From contig NZ_JANKJG010000005.1 of NCBI RefSeq assembly GCF_024733015.1, forward strand, positions 124,001 through 188,000: 64,000 nt of DNA, read 5' to 3'. Under the pieces are notes generated by a model. That model ran no database searches, had not been told where the DNA came from, and worked only from the letters and a program-made list of their open reading frames with translations. The DNA is from Pseudosulfitobacter koreensis. Its GTDB lineage: Bacteria > Pseudomonadota > Alphaproteobacteria > Rhodobacterales > Rhodobacteraceae. Positions 52,264 through 60,666 of this stretch are shown here, in pieces (within the stretch, counting starts at the first letter, position 1; the number at the start of each line of letters is the position of its first letter). Both the position numbers and the translations under genes were made by a program.

Positions 52264-53619
52264 TCAGATGGCGGAGCTGTGCGCGACCTGCCCTGCCCGG
52301 TAGCGGTCGATATGGCTGGCCATGATCCGCACCAGCGGGGCAAAGCCCGCGCGCAGTTGCATCCCCGCGCCCTGTTGAAAGCAGGCATCGGGATATTCCG
52401 CGACCAGTGCCGCGACCGCTTGGGATATCGCGGCGGTCTGGTCGGGAAATTCAGCCGCCAGCACTTCGGCGTCAATGGCAAAGCTGCACATCAACTGCTC
52501 GATCATCCGTGCGGTCAGCCGGTCCTGATCCGTCAGCAGATGGCCGCGCGCACCTGCCAGATGGCCCTGCCCGATCGCTGTGGTATAGCCCGCCGTCGCC
52601 GACTGGTTCTGCACATAACCTTGGGGGAATTGCGAGATCGCAGATGCCCCGAGCCCGATCAGAACCTCGGCGCGGTCGTCGGTATAGCCCTGAAAATTGC
52701 GCCGCAGATTGCCCGTAAGGCACGCCTGCGCCAGACTGTCGCCGGGACGCGCAAAATGGTCGATGCCGATGGGTTTGAACCCGTCCAGACAGAGCATCTG
52801 CCGCGCCATTTCCGTCAGGCCAAAGCGCACCTCGGGCGTGGGCAGCGCGTCGCCGTCGATCATCACCTGCCGCTTCGACATCCACGGCACATGCGCGTAC
52901 CCATAAAGCGCCAGCCGGTCCGGTTGCAGCGCCAGCACCTGCTCCAGCGTGTCGACCAGCGTTGTCTGTGTCTGATGCGGCAACCCGTAGAGCAGGTCCA
53001 TGTTCAGACTATGGACCTTGGCCGCACGCAATATCTCGATGCACTCATGGGTCTGGGCGTATGTCTGCACCCGCCCGATGGCCTCCTGCACCTTCGGGTC
53101 AAAATCCTGCACCCCGATGCTTGCACGGTTCATGCCCTGGGCCGCGAGGGTTTCCAGCAGGTCCGGGGCAGCCTCTGTCGGGTCGATCTCGACCGAGAAT
53201 TCGAACCCTTCGGCGCGCTGGAATGTGTCGAAAACCCGCGTCAGCAGGCGCGTCATGGTCTGCGACGACAGAATCGTCGGCGTGCCGCCGCCCAGATGCA
53301 GCCGCGCCATACGCACGTCCGCTGGCAGATGCCGTGCCACCAGCGCGATCTCTTGCAACAGCACCTCGACATAGGCATCGACGGGGCGCAGCGTCTTGGT
53401 GCCCTGGGTCCGGCAGGCGCAGAACCAACACAGCCGCTTGCAAAACGGGATATGGATATAAAGCGAGATGTTCGTTCCGGGCTGGACCGCGCCCAGCCAA
53501 TCGGCGTGATAAAGCGCGCCAGTGTCCGGCCCGAAGTGGTTGGCGGGCGGATAGCTGGTGTATCGCGGGGCGGTCGCGTCAAAAAGACCATAGCGGCGGA
53601 GTTGATCAATCTGTTCCAT
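52264..53619 (-). CDS. hemN: Oxygen-independent coproporphyrinogen III oxidase
   Basis: A 451-residue radical SAM enzyme that decarboxylates coproporphyrinogen III in haem synthesis without oxygen. The cluster motif is C60-KRL-C64-WF-C67, followed by GGGTP (SAM binding) and the C-terminal HemN domain. Length and motifs fit true HemN, not HemW. The ATG at 53619 is the family start (MEQIDQLRRYGL). It is divergent from fnrL; the FNR box between them lies about 36 bp upstream of its start, which fits activation at low oxygen. Confidence 0.93.
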   Translation of the reverse strand: MEQIDQLRRYGLFDATAPRYTSYPPANHFGPDTGALYHADWLGAVQPGTNISLYIHIPFCKRLCWFCACRTQGTKTLRPVDAYVEVLLQEIALVARHLPADVRMARLHLGGGTPTILSSQTMTRLLTRVFDTFQRAEGFEFSVEIDPTEAAPDLLETLAAQGMNRASIGVQDFDPKVQEAIGRVQTYAQTHECIEILRAAKVHSLNMDLLYGLPHQTQTTLVDTLEQVLALQPDRLALYGYAHVPWMSKRQVMIDGDALPTPEVRFGLTEMARQMLCLDGFKPIGIDHFARPGDSLAQACLTGNLRRNFQGYTDDRAEVLIGLGASAISQFPQGYVQNQSATAGYTTAIGQGHLAGARGHLLTDQDRLTARMIEQLMCSFAIDAEVLAAEFPDQTAAISQAVAALVAEYPDACFQQGAGMQLRAGFAPLVRIMASHIDRYRAGQVAHSSAI

Positions 53620-53654
53620 CACGCTACCGTTACGTGAAAATATCCTCCTCCTCT

Positions 53655-53668
53655 TTGACACAGATCAA
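53655..53668. promoter_or_regulatory. FNR box between hemN and fnrL
   Basis: TTGAC-ACAG-ATCAA, one mismatch from TTGAT-N4-ATCAA. It ends 3 bp before the fnrL start codon, where binding would block fnrL expression, and is suitably upstream of hemN for activation. Confidence 0.85.
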
Positions 53669-53671
53669 GCT

Positions 53672-54406
53672 ATGAGCATCGACCTTCTGACGCGCCCGAA
53701 ATGCAGCGAGTGCCCGATCCGGCACCGTGCCGTCTGCTCGCGCTGTGACGAGGACGAATTGCTGCAACTCGAAGTGATCAAGTCCTACAAGAGCTTTGCC
53801 GCAGGCGACCAGATCATGTGGCGCGGCGACGAGCTGACCTATGTGGCGTCGGTGGTCAAAGGGGTCGCTACACTCAGCAAGACGATGGAAGATGGGCGCG
53901 TGCAGATGGTCGGCCTGTTGCTGCCGTCGGATTTCATCGGCAGGCCTGACAGACGGACGATAGACTTTGACGTGGTCGCAGCCACCGACGTCACCCTGTG
54001 CTGTTTCGCGCGCAAGCCATTCGACAAGCTGCTGGACACCGTGCCGCACGTCTCGCAGCGGCTGATGGAAATCGCATTGGACGAGTTGGACGCCGCACGC
54101 GACTGGATGGTCCTTCTGGGCCGCAAGACGGCCCGCGAAAAGATTGCGACTTTCGTCGAGATGATGGTGCGCCGTCAGCACGTGGGCGGGCTGGGGCTGG
54201 ACAAGCATCCACTGGTTCTGCCCCTGACCCGCGACGAAATCTCGAACTACCTGGGGCTGACGCTGGAGACCGTCAGCCGCCAGCTCAACGCGCTGAAAAA
54301 AGAGGGCGTGCTGCGCTTCAACGACCGGCGCAGGTTCGAAGTCATTGATATGCAAGCGCTTCATGCCGCAACAGGCGATGATGCCGACGGCGGCGTTCTG
54401 TCCTGA
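53672..54406 (+). CDS. fnrL: Oxygen-sensing Crp/Fnr regulator FnrL
   Basis: A 244-residue FNR-type regulator. The N-terminal cysteines C11, C14, C22 and C25 and the central C110/C111 provide the ligands of an oxygen-labile 4Fe-4S cluster (pattern C-x2-C-x7-C plus a distant Cys, as in Rhodobacter FnrL). The winged helix has the recognition sequence LGLTLETVSRQLNAL with E-xx-SR as in FNR. It should activate the four FNR-box genes in this block at low oxygen. The FNR box abutting its start suggests autorepression. Confidence 0.93.
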   Translation: MSIDLLTRPKCSECPIRHRAVCSRCDEDELLQLEVIKSYKSFAAGDQIMWRGDELTYVASVVKGVATLSKTMEDGRVQMVGLLLPSDFIGRPDRRTIDFDVVAATDVTLCCFARKPFDKLLDTVPHVSQRLMEIALDELDAARDWMVLLGRKTAREKIATFVEMMVRRQHVGGLGLDKHPLVLPLTRDEISNYLGLTLETVSRQLNALKKEGVLRFNDRRRFEVIDMQALHAATGDDADGGVLS

Positions 54407-54410
54407 AAAC

Positions 54411-54424
54411 CTGATCTGGATCAA
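54411..54424 (+). promoter_or_regulatory. FNR box upstream of usp gene
   Basis: CTGAT-CTGG-ATCAA, one mismatch from consensus, centred 64 bp before the usp start codon. Confidence 0.75.
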
Positions 54425-54450
54425 AGCAGCGGTTGTCGGGGTGCTGTTTA

Positions 54451-54472
54451 CTCCTTGTGAACTCACAAGGAG
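54451..54472 (+). promoter_or_regulatory. Perfect hairpin enclosing the usp ribosome site
   Basis: CTCCTTGTG-aact-CACAAGGAG: a 9-bp perfect stem with a 4-nt loop whose 3' arm contains the AAGGAG ribosome site 9 nt before the usp ATG. If transcribed in full it would hide the ribosome site; it could instead be an operator. Confidence 0.55.
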
Positions 54473-54481
54473 CATCGAGCG

Positions 54482-54889
54482 ATGTACACCAACATTCTGA
54501 TCCCCGTCCTTCTTGGCGAAAGCCGTGACAACCAGACTGCATTCAAGGCCGCCAAGGCGCTTGCAAGCGAAGGCGCGCAGATCACCCTGCTGCACGTGAT
54601 CGAGACCGTCCCGGTCTATGGGTCCGAATATTTTCCGCCCGATTTCATCACCACCGCACGTGACACCGTGCAGACCGCGCTGGATGACATGGTCGCTACC
54701 CTGCCCGGTTCGCGCGCTGCCATCGCCGAAGGCAAGGCCGGCAACCGCATCTGCCGCTGGGCCGAAGAGAACGGCTGCGACTGCATCGTCGTCGCCTCTC
54801 ACCGGCCCGCACTCTCGGATTTCTTCCTCGGCTCGGTCGCCCATCATGTTGTCGGACACGCCGCCTGCGCGGTGCATGTGGTGCGCTGA
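54482..54889 (+). CDS. Universal stress protein, UspA family
   Basis: A 135-residue single-domain Usp fold. The N-terminal strand MYTNILIPVLLGE is followed by the ITLLHVIE strand and ends in VVASHRPALSDFFLGSVAHHVVGHAACAVHVVR, the region that in ATP-binding members holds G-x2-G-x9-G(S/T). It sits between fnrL and ccoN, with its own FNR box, so it is probably an anaerobic/microaerobic stress protein. The partner is unknown. Confidence 0.9.
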   Translation: MYTNILIPVLLGESRDNQTAFKAAKALASEGAQITLLHVIETVPVYGSEYFPPDFITTARDTVQTALDDMVATLPGSRAAIAEGKAGNRICRWAEENGCDCIVVASHRPALSDFFLGSVAHHVVGHAACAVHVVR

Positions 54890-54912
54890 CCCCACGAACT
54901 GATCGCGCAAAG

Positions 54913-54926
54913 TTGACTCAGATCAA
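54913..54926 (+). promoter_or_regulatory. FNR box upstream of ccoN
   Basis: TTGAC-TCAG-ATCAA, one mismatch from consensus, centred 93 bp before the ccoN start codon; typical control site of cbb3 oxidase operons. Confidence 0.85.
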
Positions 54927-55012
54927 AGTAAGCGCGCCCCGCCAGGGCTATCCAGACCCTGCGAACAGAACCGCAAGCCCGCACAAGGCGCTTGCGTAAA
55001 AGAAGGTGCCAT

Positions 55013-56608
55013 ATGGAATATATCAAGTTGATCGCACTGGGGCTGGTGGCCCTGGTCTCTGCGATGGGGGCGAATTTTGCCCATGACCTTGCCTATCAGG
55101 TGCACGCTGTCATCATCATGGTGGTGGCGGCAGGCATGTTTGTCTGGGTGCTGCGGGGCATCGACGAGCCGCGCGAGGTGCACGACGTCTCTGGCTATTC
55201 GGACGGGGTGATCCGCGCGGGCGTCATCGCCACCGCGTTCTGGGGGCTGGCCGGATTTCTGGTGGGCACCTTCATCGCCTTTCAACTGGCATTCCCGGTC
55301 CTGAACTTCGACTGGGCGCAACCCTTCACCAACTTCGGACGGCTGCGGCCGCTGCACACCTCGGCGGTGATCTTCGCCTTCGGGGGCAACGCGCTGATCT
55401 GCACGTCGTTCTATGTGGTACAGCGCACCAGTGCTGCGCGTCTGTTCGGCGGCAATCTGGCGTGGTTCGTGTTCTGGGGCTATCAGCTCTTCATCGTGCT
55501 GGCTGCGACCGGCTACGTGCTGGGCGCGACCCAGTCCAAGGAATACGCCGAACCCGAATGGTACGTCGACATCTGGCTGACCATCGTCTGGGTCGCCTAT
55601 CTGGTCGTGTTCCTGGGCACCATCTTCATGCGCCGCGAGAAACACATCTACGTGGCGAACTGGTTCTACCTGAGCTTCATCATCACCGTCGCGATGCTGC
55701 ATATCGTCAACAATCTGTCGATCCCCGTCAGCTTCTGGGGCAGCAAATCGGTGCAGGTGTTCGCAGGCGTACAGGATGCGATGACCCAGTGGTGGTACGG
55801 CCACAACGCCGTGGGCTTCTTCCTGACGGCGGGCTTCCTGGGCATGATGTACTACTTCGTGCCGAAACAGGCCGAACGTCCGATCTATTCCTATAAACTC
55901 AGCATCATCCACTTCTGGGCGCTGATCTTCCTTTATATCTGGGCGGGTCCACACCACCTGCACTACACCGCCCTGCCCGACTGGGCGGCGACCCTTGGCA
56001 TGGTGTTCTCGATCGTGCTCTGGATGCCCAGCTGGGGTGGCATGATCAACGGTCTGATGACGCTGCAAGGCGCCTGGGACAAGCTGCGGACCGATCCCAT
56101 CATGCGGATGTTCGTGATCTCGCTGGGCTTTTACGGCATGTCCACCTTCGAGGGTCCGATGATGTCGATCCGCGCGGTGAACTCGCTGTCGCACTACACC
56201 GATTGGACCATCGGTCACGTCCACTCCGGCGCATTGGGCTGGAACGGCATGATCACCTTCGGCGCGCTTTACTTCCTGACACCGCGTCTTTGGGGCCGTG
56301 CGCAGATGCATTCGATGTCGGCGATCAACTGGCATTTCTGGTTGGCGACCATCGGCATCGTTCTCTACGCGTCCTCGATGTGGGTGACCGGCATCATGGA
56401 AGGTTTGATGTGGCGCGAAGTCGATGACCAGGGGTTCCTCGTCAACACCTTCGCCGACACCGTGGCCGCGAAATTCCCGATGTATGTGGTGCGCGGTCTG
56501 GGTGGGGTTCTGTACCTGACCGGCGGGATCATCATGTGCTGGAACATGTGGATGACAGTCCGTGGCGGTGCCAAGCACAGCGCCCCGGTCGGCGTCCCGG
56601 CAGAATAA
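55013..56608 (+). CDS. ccoN: cbb3-type cytochrome c oxidase subunit I
   Basis: A 531-residue catalytic subunit of the high-affinity terminal oxidase, with about 12-14 membrane helices and haem b plus the b3-CuB centre. Haem and copper ligand His residues are visible in [45 protein letters not shown] and [15 protein letters not shown]. The ATG at 55013 is the family start ([10 protein letters not shown]). It is first in ccoNOPQ (gene order N-O-Q-P), behind an FNR box. Confidence 0.96.
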   Translation: MEYIKLIALGLVALVSAMGANFAHDLAYQVHAVIIMVVAAGMFVWVLRGIDEPREVHDVSGYSDGVIRAGVIATAFWGLAGFLVGTFIAFQLAFPVLNFDWAQPFTNFGRLRPLHTSAVIFAFGGNALICTSFYVVQRTSAARLFGGNLAWFVFWGYQLFIVLAATGYVLGATQSKEYAEPEWYVDIWLTIVWVAYLVVFLGTIFMRREKHIYVANWFYLSFIITVAMLHIVNNLSIPVSFWGSKSVQVFAGVQDAMTQWWYGHNAVGFFLTAGFLGMMYYFVPKQAERPIYSYKLSIIHFWALIFLYIWAGPHHLHYTALPDWAATLGMVFSIVLWMPSWGGMINGLMTLQGAWDKLRTDPIMRMFVISLGFYGMSTFEGPMMSIRAVNSLSHYTDWTIGHVHSGALGWNGMITFGALYFLTPRLWGRAQMHSMSAINWHFWLATIGIVLYASSMWVTGIMEGLMWREVDDQGFLVNTFADTVAAKFPMYVVRGLGGVLYLTGGIIMCWNMWMTVRGGAKHSAPVGVPAE

Positions 56609-56621
56609 GAGAGACAGGCAA

Positions 56622-57446
56622 ATGGCTGATAATGAAAAAGTAACCGACAGCGAAAAAGACCCGAAGGTCTCGACTGTCTCCGATCTGCCGAACGAGGTTC
56701 CCAACGAACTTCCGCATCACACCGCGCTGATCAACCGCCACGCGATCCTCGAGAGAAGCCCGACGCTGCTGCTGATCTTCTCGCTGCTGGTCGTGACCAT
56801 CGGTGGCATCGTCGAGATCGCGCCGCTGTTCTGGCTGGAAAACACCATCGAGGAAGTCGAAGGCGTGCGCCCCTATTCACCGCTGGAGCTGACCGGGCGC
56901 GAGATCTACGTGCGCGAGGGCTGCTATGTCTGTCACAGCCAGATGATCCGTCCGATGCGCGACGAGGTGGAACGCTACGGCCACTATTCGCTGGCGGCGG
57001 AATCCATGTACGACCACCCGTTTCAGTGGGGGTCCAAGCGTACGGGGCCGGACCTTGCACGAGTGGGTGGCCGGTATTCCGACACCTGGCACGTCGATCA
57101 CCTGAGCGATCCGCAATCGGTCGTGCCGGAATCGATCATGCCCAAGTACGCATTTCTTTCCGACACGGACATCCAGCCGACCCATATCGAAGCGCTGGTA
57201 AGCACGCACCGCTTCGTCGGCGTCCCCTACACCGACGAGATGATCGAGAATGCGGTGTCCGATTTCCGAGTGCAGGCCAATCCCGATGCCGACTACGACG
57301 GCCTGCTGGAGCGCTACCCCGGTGCGGCGGTGTCCAACTTTGACGGCCAGCCGCAGCTGACCGAAATGGATGCGCTGATCGCCTATCTGCAGGTGCTCGG
57401 CACCATGGTCGACTTCTCGACCTTCACCCCAGACGCCAGCCGATAG
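56622..57446 (+). CDS. ccoO: cbb3-type cytochrome c oxidase subunit II (monohaem c)
   Basis: A 274-residue membrane-anchored monohaem cytochrome c. One helix at about residues 46-66 is followed by the haem site C101-YV-C104-H105 in [19 protein letters not shown], then [13 protein letters not shown]. It passes electrons from CcoP to CcoN. The 40-residue polar N-terminus is longer than usual for CcoO. It lies 13 bp after ccoN. Confidence 0.95.
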   Translation: MADNEKVTDSEKDPKVSTVSDLPNEVPNELPHHTALINRHAILERSPTLLLIFSLLVVTIGGIVEIAPLFWLENTIEEVEGVRPYSPLELTGREIYVREGCYVCHSQMIRPMRDEVERYGHYSLAAESMYDHPFQWGSKRTGPDLARVGGRYSDTWHVDHLSDPQSVVPESIMPKYAFLSDTDIQPTHIEALVSTHRFVGVPYTDEMIENAVSDFRVQANPDADYDGLLERYPGAAVSNFDGQPQLTEMDALIAYLQVLGTMVDFSTFTPDASR

Positions 57447-57455
57447 GAGGCTTTG

Positions 57456-57659
57456 ATGGACACCTATTCCTTCCTTCGACAACTTGCCGACAGCTGGGTG
57501 CTTCTGGCGATGTTCGGATTTTTCGTGGCCGTGATCCTCTGGGCCTTCCGCCCCGGTGGCGGCGCGACCTACGACAGCATCGCAAACATACCGCTGCGCG
57601 ACGACGCGACCCTGCGCGACACCCGCAGCCCCACCGAGAAAGGAGCGACCGATGACTGA
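57456..57659 (+). CDS. ccoQ: cbb3-type oxidase subunit CcoQ
   Basis: A 67-residue single-helix subunit (hydrophobic residues about 13-32: SWVLLAMFGFFVAVILWAF) with a charged tail, which stabilises the oxidase complex. An AGGAGG ribosome site precedes the ATG at 57456. It lies between ccoO and ccoP and overlaps ccoP by 8 bp. Confidence 0.9.
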   Translation: MDTYSFLRQLADSWVLLAMFGFFVAVILWAFRPGGGATYDSIANIPLRDDATLRDTRSPTEKGATDD

Positions 57660-58515
57660 GCGCAAGACCGACGACGTCACCGGCGTCGAAACCACCGGCC
57701 ACAGCTGGGACGGCATCGAAGAGTTGAACAACCCGCTGCCACGCTGGTGGCTGTGGACCCTGTACCTGACGATCATCTGGGGCATCGGCTATACCATCGC
57801 CTATCCGGCCTGGCCGATGATCTCGGGTGCCACCTCGGGCGTGCTGGGCTGGTCGACGCGGGCCAATGTCGCCGCGGAAATCACCGAGCACGAGGGGCGC
57901 AATGCCGAACTGGTGGCGCAACTGGTCGCGGTCGACATGCCCGCCCTGCCCCAGGACCCCGACCTGAACCGCTATGCCATCGCGCGCGGTGGTGCTGTCT
58001 TCCGCTCGAACTGCTCGCAGTGCCATGGATCGGGGGCCGCTGGTGCCAAAGGCTATCCCAACCTGCTGGACGACGATTGGCTTTGGGGCGGCGACATCGA
58101 CACGATCATGTACACCGTGCGCCACGGCATCCGTAACACCATCGACGCCGACGCACATTATTCCGAGATGCCCGCCTTTGGCGACATCCTGGAACCTGCG
58201 GACATCGACGCGGTGGTCGAGCATGTGGTGTCGCTGTCGAGCCCGACGTTCGACGCGGCCCTCGCCGAAGCGGGTGCGGTGGTCTTTGCCGACAACTGCG
58301 CGGCCTGCCACGGCGAGGCCGCGCAGGGCGACCGCACGATGGGCGCCCCCAACCTCGCCGACGCCATCTGGCTTTATGGTGGCGACCGCGAGACCCTGCA
58401 CAATACGGTTGAAATGTCGCGCTTCGGCGTCATGCCCCCTTGGGGCCCGCGCCTGAAAGAGGCCGACATCCGCGCCGTTTCCGCCTACGTTCATAGCCTT
58501 GGAGGAGGCGAATAA
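57652..58515 (+). CDS. ccoP: cbb3-type cytochrome c oxidase subunit III (dihaem c)
   Basis: A 287-residue dihaem cytochrome c. An N-terminal helix (about 33-55) precedes two periplasmic c-domains with haem sites C121-SQ-C124-H125 and C216-AA-C219-H220; axial Met residues are in SEMPAFGD and GVMPPWG. It receives electrons from soluble cytochrome c and passes them to CcoO. It is last in ccoNOQP. Confidence 0.95.
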   Translation: MTERKTDDVTGVETTGHSWDGIEELNNPLPRWWLWTLYLTIIWGIGYTIAYPAWPMISGATSGVLGWSTRANVAAEITEHEGRNAELVAQLVAVDMPALPQDPDLNRYAIARGGAVFRSNCSQCHGSGAAGAKGYPNLLDDDWLWGGDIDTIMYTVRHGIRNTIDADAHYSEMPAFGDILEPADIDAVVEHVVSLSSPTFDAALAEAGAVVFADNCAACHGEAAQGDRTMGAPNLADAIWLYGGDRETLHNTVEMSRFGVMPPWGPRLKEADIRAVSAYVHSLGGGE

Positions 58516-58525
58516 GGCGGAAAAA

Positions 58526-58587
58526 GACTGCCCCTCGGGGCAGTCCACTCCGAAGCGGCCCTGTTCGCACATTGCGCCGCTTCGGAG
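58526..58587 (+). terminator. Two tandem perfect hairpins between ccoP and ccoG
   Basis: First GACTGCCC/GGGCAGTC (58526-58545, 4-nt loop), then CTCCGAAGCGG/CCGCTTCGGAG (58548-58587, 18-nt loop). Neither has a T-tract. They probably end or attenuate the ccoNOQP transcript just before the FNR box of ccoG. Confidence 0.6.
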
Positions 58588-58593
58588 ATGTTC

Positions 58594-58607
58594 TTGATGC
58601 AGATCAA
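58594..58607 (+). promoter_or_regulatory. FNR box upstream of ccoG
   Basis: TTGAT-GCAG-ATCAA: exact match to the FNR consensus, centred 60 bp before the ccoG start codon. Confidence 0.9.
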
Positions 58608-58660
58608 GGCGACCTGGCCCGACCTGGCCTAGACAGGCGATGCGAACAGGATCAACAGAC

Positions 58661-60214
58661 ATGACAACTCAGCCAGACAAACCTCTCTATGCCGCACGCA
58701 CGCCGATTTTTCCGCGTCGCGTGAACGGGTTCTTCCGCCGTTTCAAATGGTGGATCATGGCCGTCACGCTCGGCATCTACTATCTCACGCCCTGGCTGCG
58801 CTGGGACCGTGGCGCCAGCCTGCCCGACCAGGCGGTGCTGATCGACCTTGCCAACCGCCGCTTCTATTTCCTGTGGATCGAGATCTGGCCGCACGAGTTC
58901 TACTTCGTCGCCGGATTGCTGATCATGGCGGGACTGGGGCTGTTCCTCTTCACCTCGGCCCTGGGCCGGGTCTGGTGCGGCTATACCTGCCCACAGACCG
59001 TCTGGACCGATCTGTTCCTGCTGGTCGAACGCTGGATCGAGGGCGACCGCAACGCGCGCCTGCGCCTGCACAAGGCCAAATGGGACCTGCACAAGTGGCG
59101 GCTGCGCGTCACCAAATGGGTGGTCTGGCTGCTGATCGCCGTGGCCACCGGCGGCGCCTGGGTGTTCTATTTTACCGACGCGCCCACCTTGCTGCGCGAT
59201 CTGCTGACGCTCGACGCGCATCCGGCGGCCTATGTCACCATCGCGATCCTGACCGCGACGACCTTCATCTTCGGCGGCTTCCTGCGCGAACAGGTCTGCA
59301 TCTACATGTGCCCCTGGCCGCGCATCCAGGCCGCGATGATGGACCCCGACACGATTACCGTCGCCTACCGCGACTGGCGCGGAGAGCCGCGCGGCAAAGG
59401 CAACGTGAAGAACCGCAAGGCCGCCGAAGCCGAACGCGCCGCGATCGAGGCACAGGCCGCAGGGGCAGGCTCTGCCTTTTATGCCGGCACGCCCTATCCG
59501 GGTCAGAAAACGCCACCCTCCACCCCGCTGACGATGGCGACCACCAACGAGAAGGGCGACTGCATCGACTGCATGGCCTGTGTCAACGTCTGCCCGATGG
59601 GCATCGACATCCGCAAGGGTCAACAGATGGAGTGCATCACCTGCGCGCTGTGCATCGACGCCTGCGACGACGTGATGGCAAAGATCGGCAAGCCGCGCGG
59701 GTTGATCGACTATCTGGCACTCTCGGACGAACCCGCCGAACGTGCCGGTGCCGCACCGAAACCGCTTTGGCGGCACGTGATGCGCCCGCGCACCATCCTT
59801 TACACCGCTTTGTGGCTGCTGGTCGGCTTGGGTCTGCTCTATGCGCTCTTCATCCGCTCCGAGATCGAGCTGACGGTCAGCCCGGTGCGCAATCCGACCT
59901 ACGTGGTGCTGTCGGACGGCGACGTGCGCAACATCTACGATGTGCGCCTGCGCAACAAATCAGGCGAAGACAGGATTTTCCGCATGAACCTCAGCAGCGA
60001 AGACATCCTGCGCATCGACCTCGAGGGCAAGGACACGCTGAACGTGCCCGTGCCCGCCGACACCACCGTGCTGCAAAGGGTCTACGTGACCGCGCGCGCC
60101 GGTGATCCGGCGGCCACCGGCGACACGACCGACCTGCGCCTGTGGGTCGAGGATCTCTCGGCGCAAGTGCGCGCCTCCAAGGCCACAACATTCAACGGAA
60201 GGGGCGCAGAATGA
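58661..60214 (+). CDS. ccoG: cbb3 oxidase assembly protein CcoG (FixG-like, ferredoxin type)
   Basis: A 517-residue membrane protein with about five hydrophobic segments and two 4Fe-4S motifs of ferredoxin type (CIDCMACVNVCPMGI and CITCALCIDACDDVM, about residues 303-340). The earlier WCGYTCPQTVW is a membrane-side cysteine pair. CcoG reduces Cu(II) to Cu(I) during CuB assembly. It is first in ccoGHIS and overlaps ccoH by 4 bp. Confidence 0.94.
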   Translation: MTTQPDKPLYAARTPIFPRRVNGFFRRFKWWIMAVTLGIYYLTPWLRWDRGASLPDQAVLIDLANRRFYFLWIEIWPHEFYFVAGLLIMAGLGLFLFTSALGRVWCGYTCPQTVWTDLFLLVERWIEGDRNARLRLHKAKWDLHKWRLRVTKWVVWLLIAVATGGAWVFYFTDAPTLLRDLLTLDAHPAAYVTIAILTATTFIFGGFLREQVCIYMCPWPRIQAAMMDPDTITVAYRDWRGEPRGKGNVKNRKAAEAERAAIEAQAAGAGSAFYAGTPYPGQKTPPSTPLTMATTNEKGDCIDCMACVNVCPMGIDIRKGQQMECITCALCIDACDDVMAKIGKPRGLIDYLALSDEPAERAGAAPKPLWRHVMRPRTILYTALWLLVGLGLLYALFIRSEIELTVSPVRNPTYVVLSDGDVRNIYDVRLRNKSGEDRIFRMNLSSEDILRIDLEGKDTLNVPVPADTTVLQRVYVTARAGDPAATGDTTDLRLWVEDLSAQVRASKATTFNGRGAE

Positions 60215-60666
60215 TACGCGAACTCAAGGGCTGGCATGTACTCTCGGGCTTTGTCGGAGCGTTCGGCATCATCATCACGGTGAACCTGACGCTGGCCTAC
60301 AACGCCGTCGCGACCTTTCCGGGGCTGGAAGTGCGCAATTCCTACGTCGCCTCGCAAAGCTTTGACGTGGACCGCGCCGCACAGGAATCGCTGGGCTGGA
60401 ACGTCAGCGCCGAAGTCACCGAAGACACCTTGCGCCTGTTTGTCCATCAGGCGGGTCAGGCCATCGCACCGACCGTGGAAGAGGCCACCTTTGGCCGCGC
60501 CACCAGCGTCGCCGCCGATCAAAAGCCGGACTTTGTCTTTGATGGCGCAGCCTTCGTCGCTCCTGTGACCGCTGGCCCCGGCAACTGGAACCTGCGCGTG
60601 AAACTGCGCGCCCCAGACGGCACGTTGTTCCAGCAGCGCGTGATCGTCACGCACGTGGCATCATGA
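60211..60666 (+). CDS. ccoH: cbb3 oxidase assembly protein CcoH (FixH-like)
   Basis: A 151-residue protein with one N-terminal membrane helix (about residues 8-32; WHVLSGFVGAFGIIITVNLTLAYNAV) and a periplasmic beta-rich domain of the FixH type. It assists cbb3 oxidase assembly, together with ccoG and ccoI. It overlaps both neighbours by 4 bp. Confidence 0.9.
   Translation: MIRELKGWHVLSGFVGAFGIIITVNLTLAYNAVATFPGLEVRNSYVASQSFDVDRAAQESLGWNVSAEVTEDTLRLFVHQAGQAIAPTVEEATFGRATSVAADQKPDFVFDGAAFVAPVTAGPGNWNLRVKLRAPDGTLFQQRVIVTHVAS

Noticed and set aside
53603-53610. TTGATCAA near the hemN start as a second FNR box
   Set aside because: The half sites lack the 4-bp spacer, and it lies inside the hemN coding region.
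54923-56704. A 593-codon frame antisense to ccoN
   Set aside because: His/Asp-rich mirror frame of a conserved oxidase gene.
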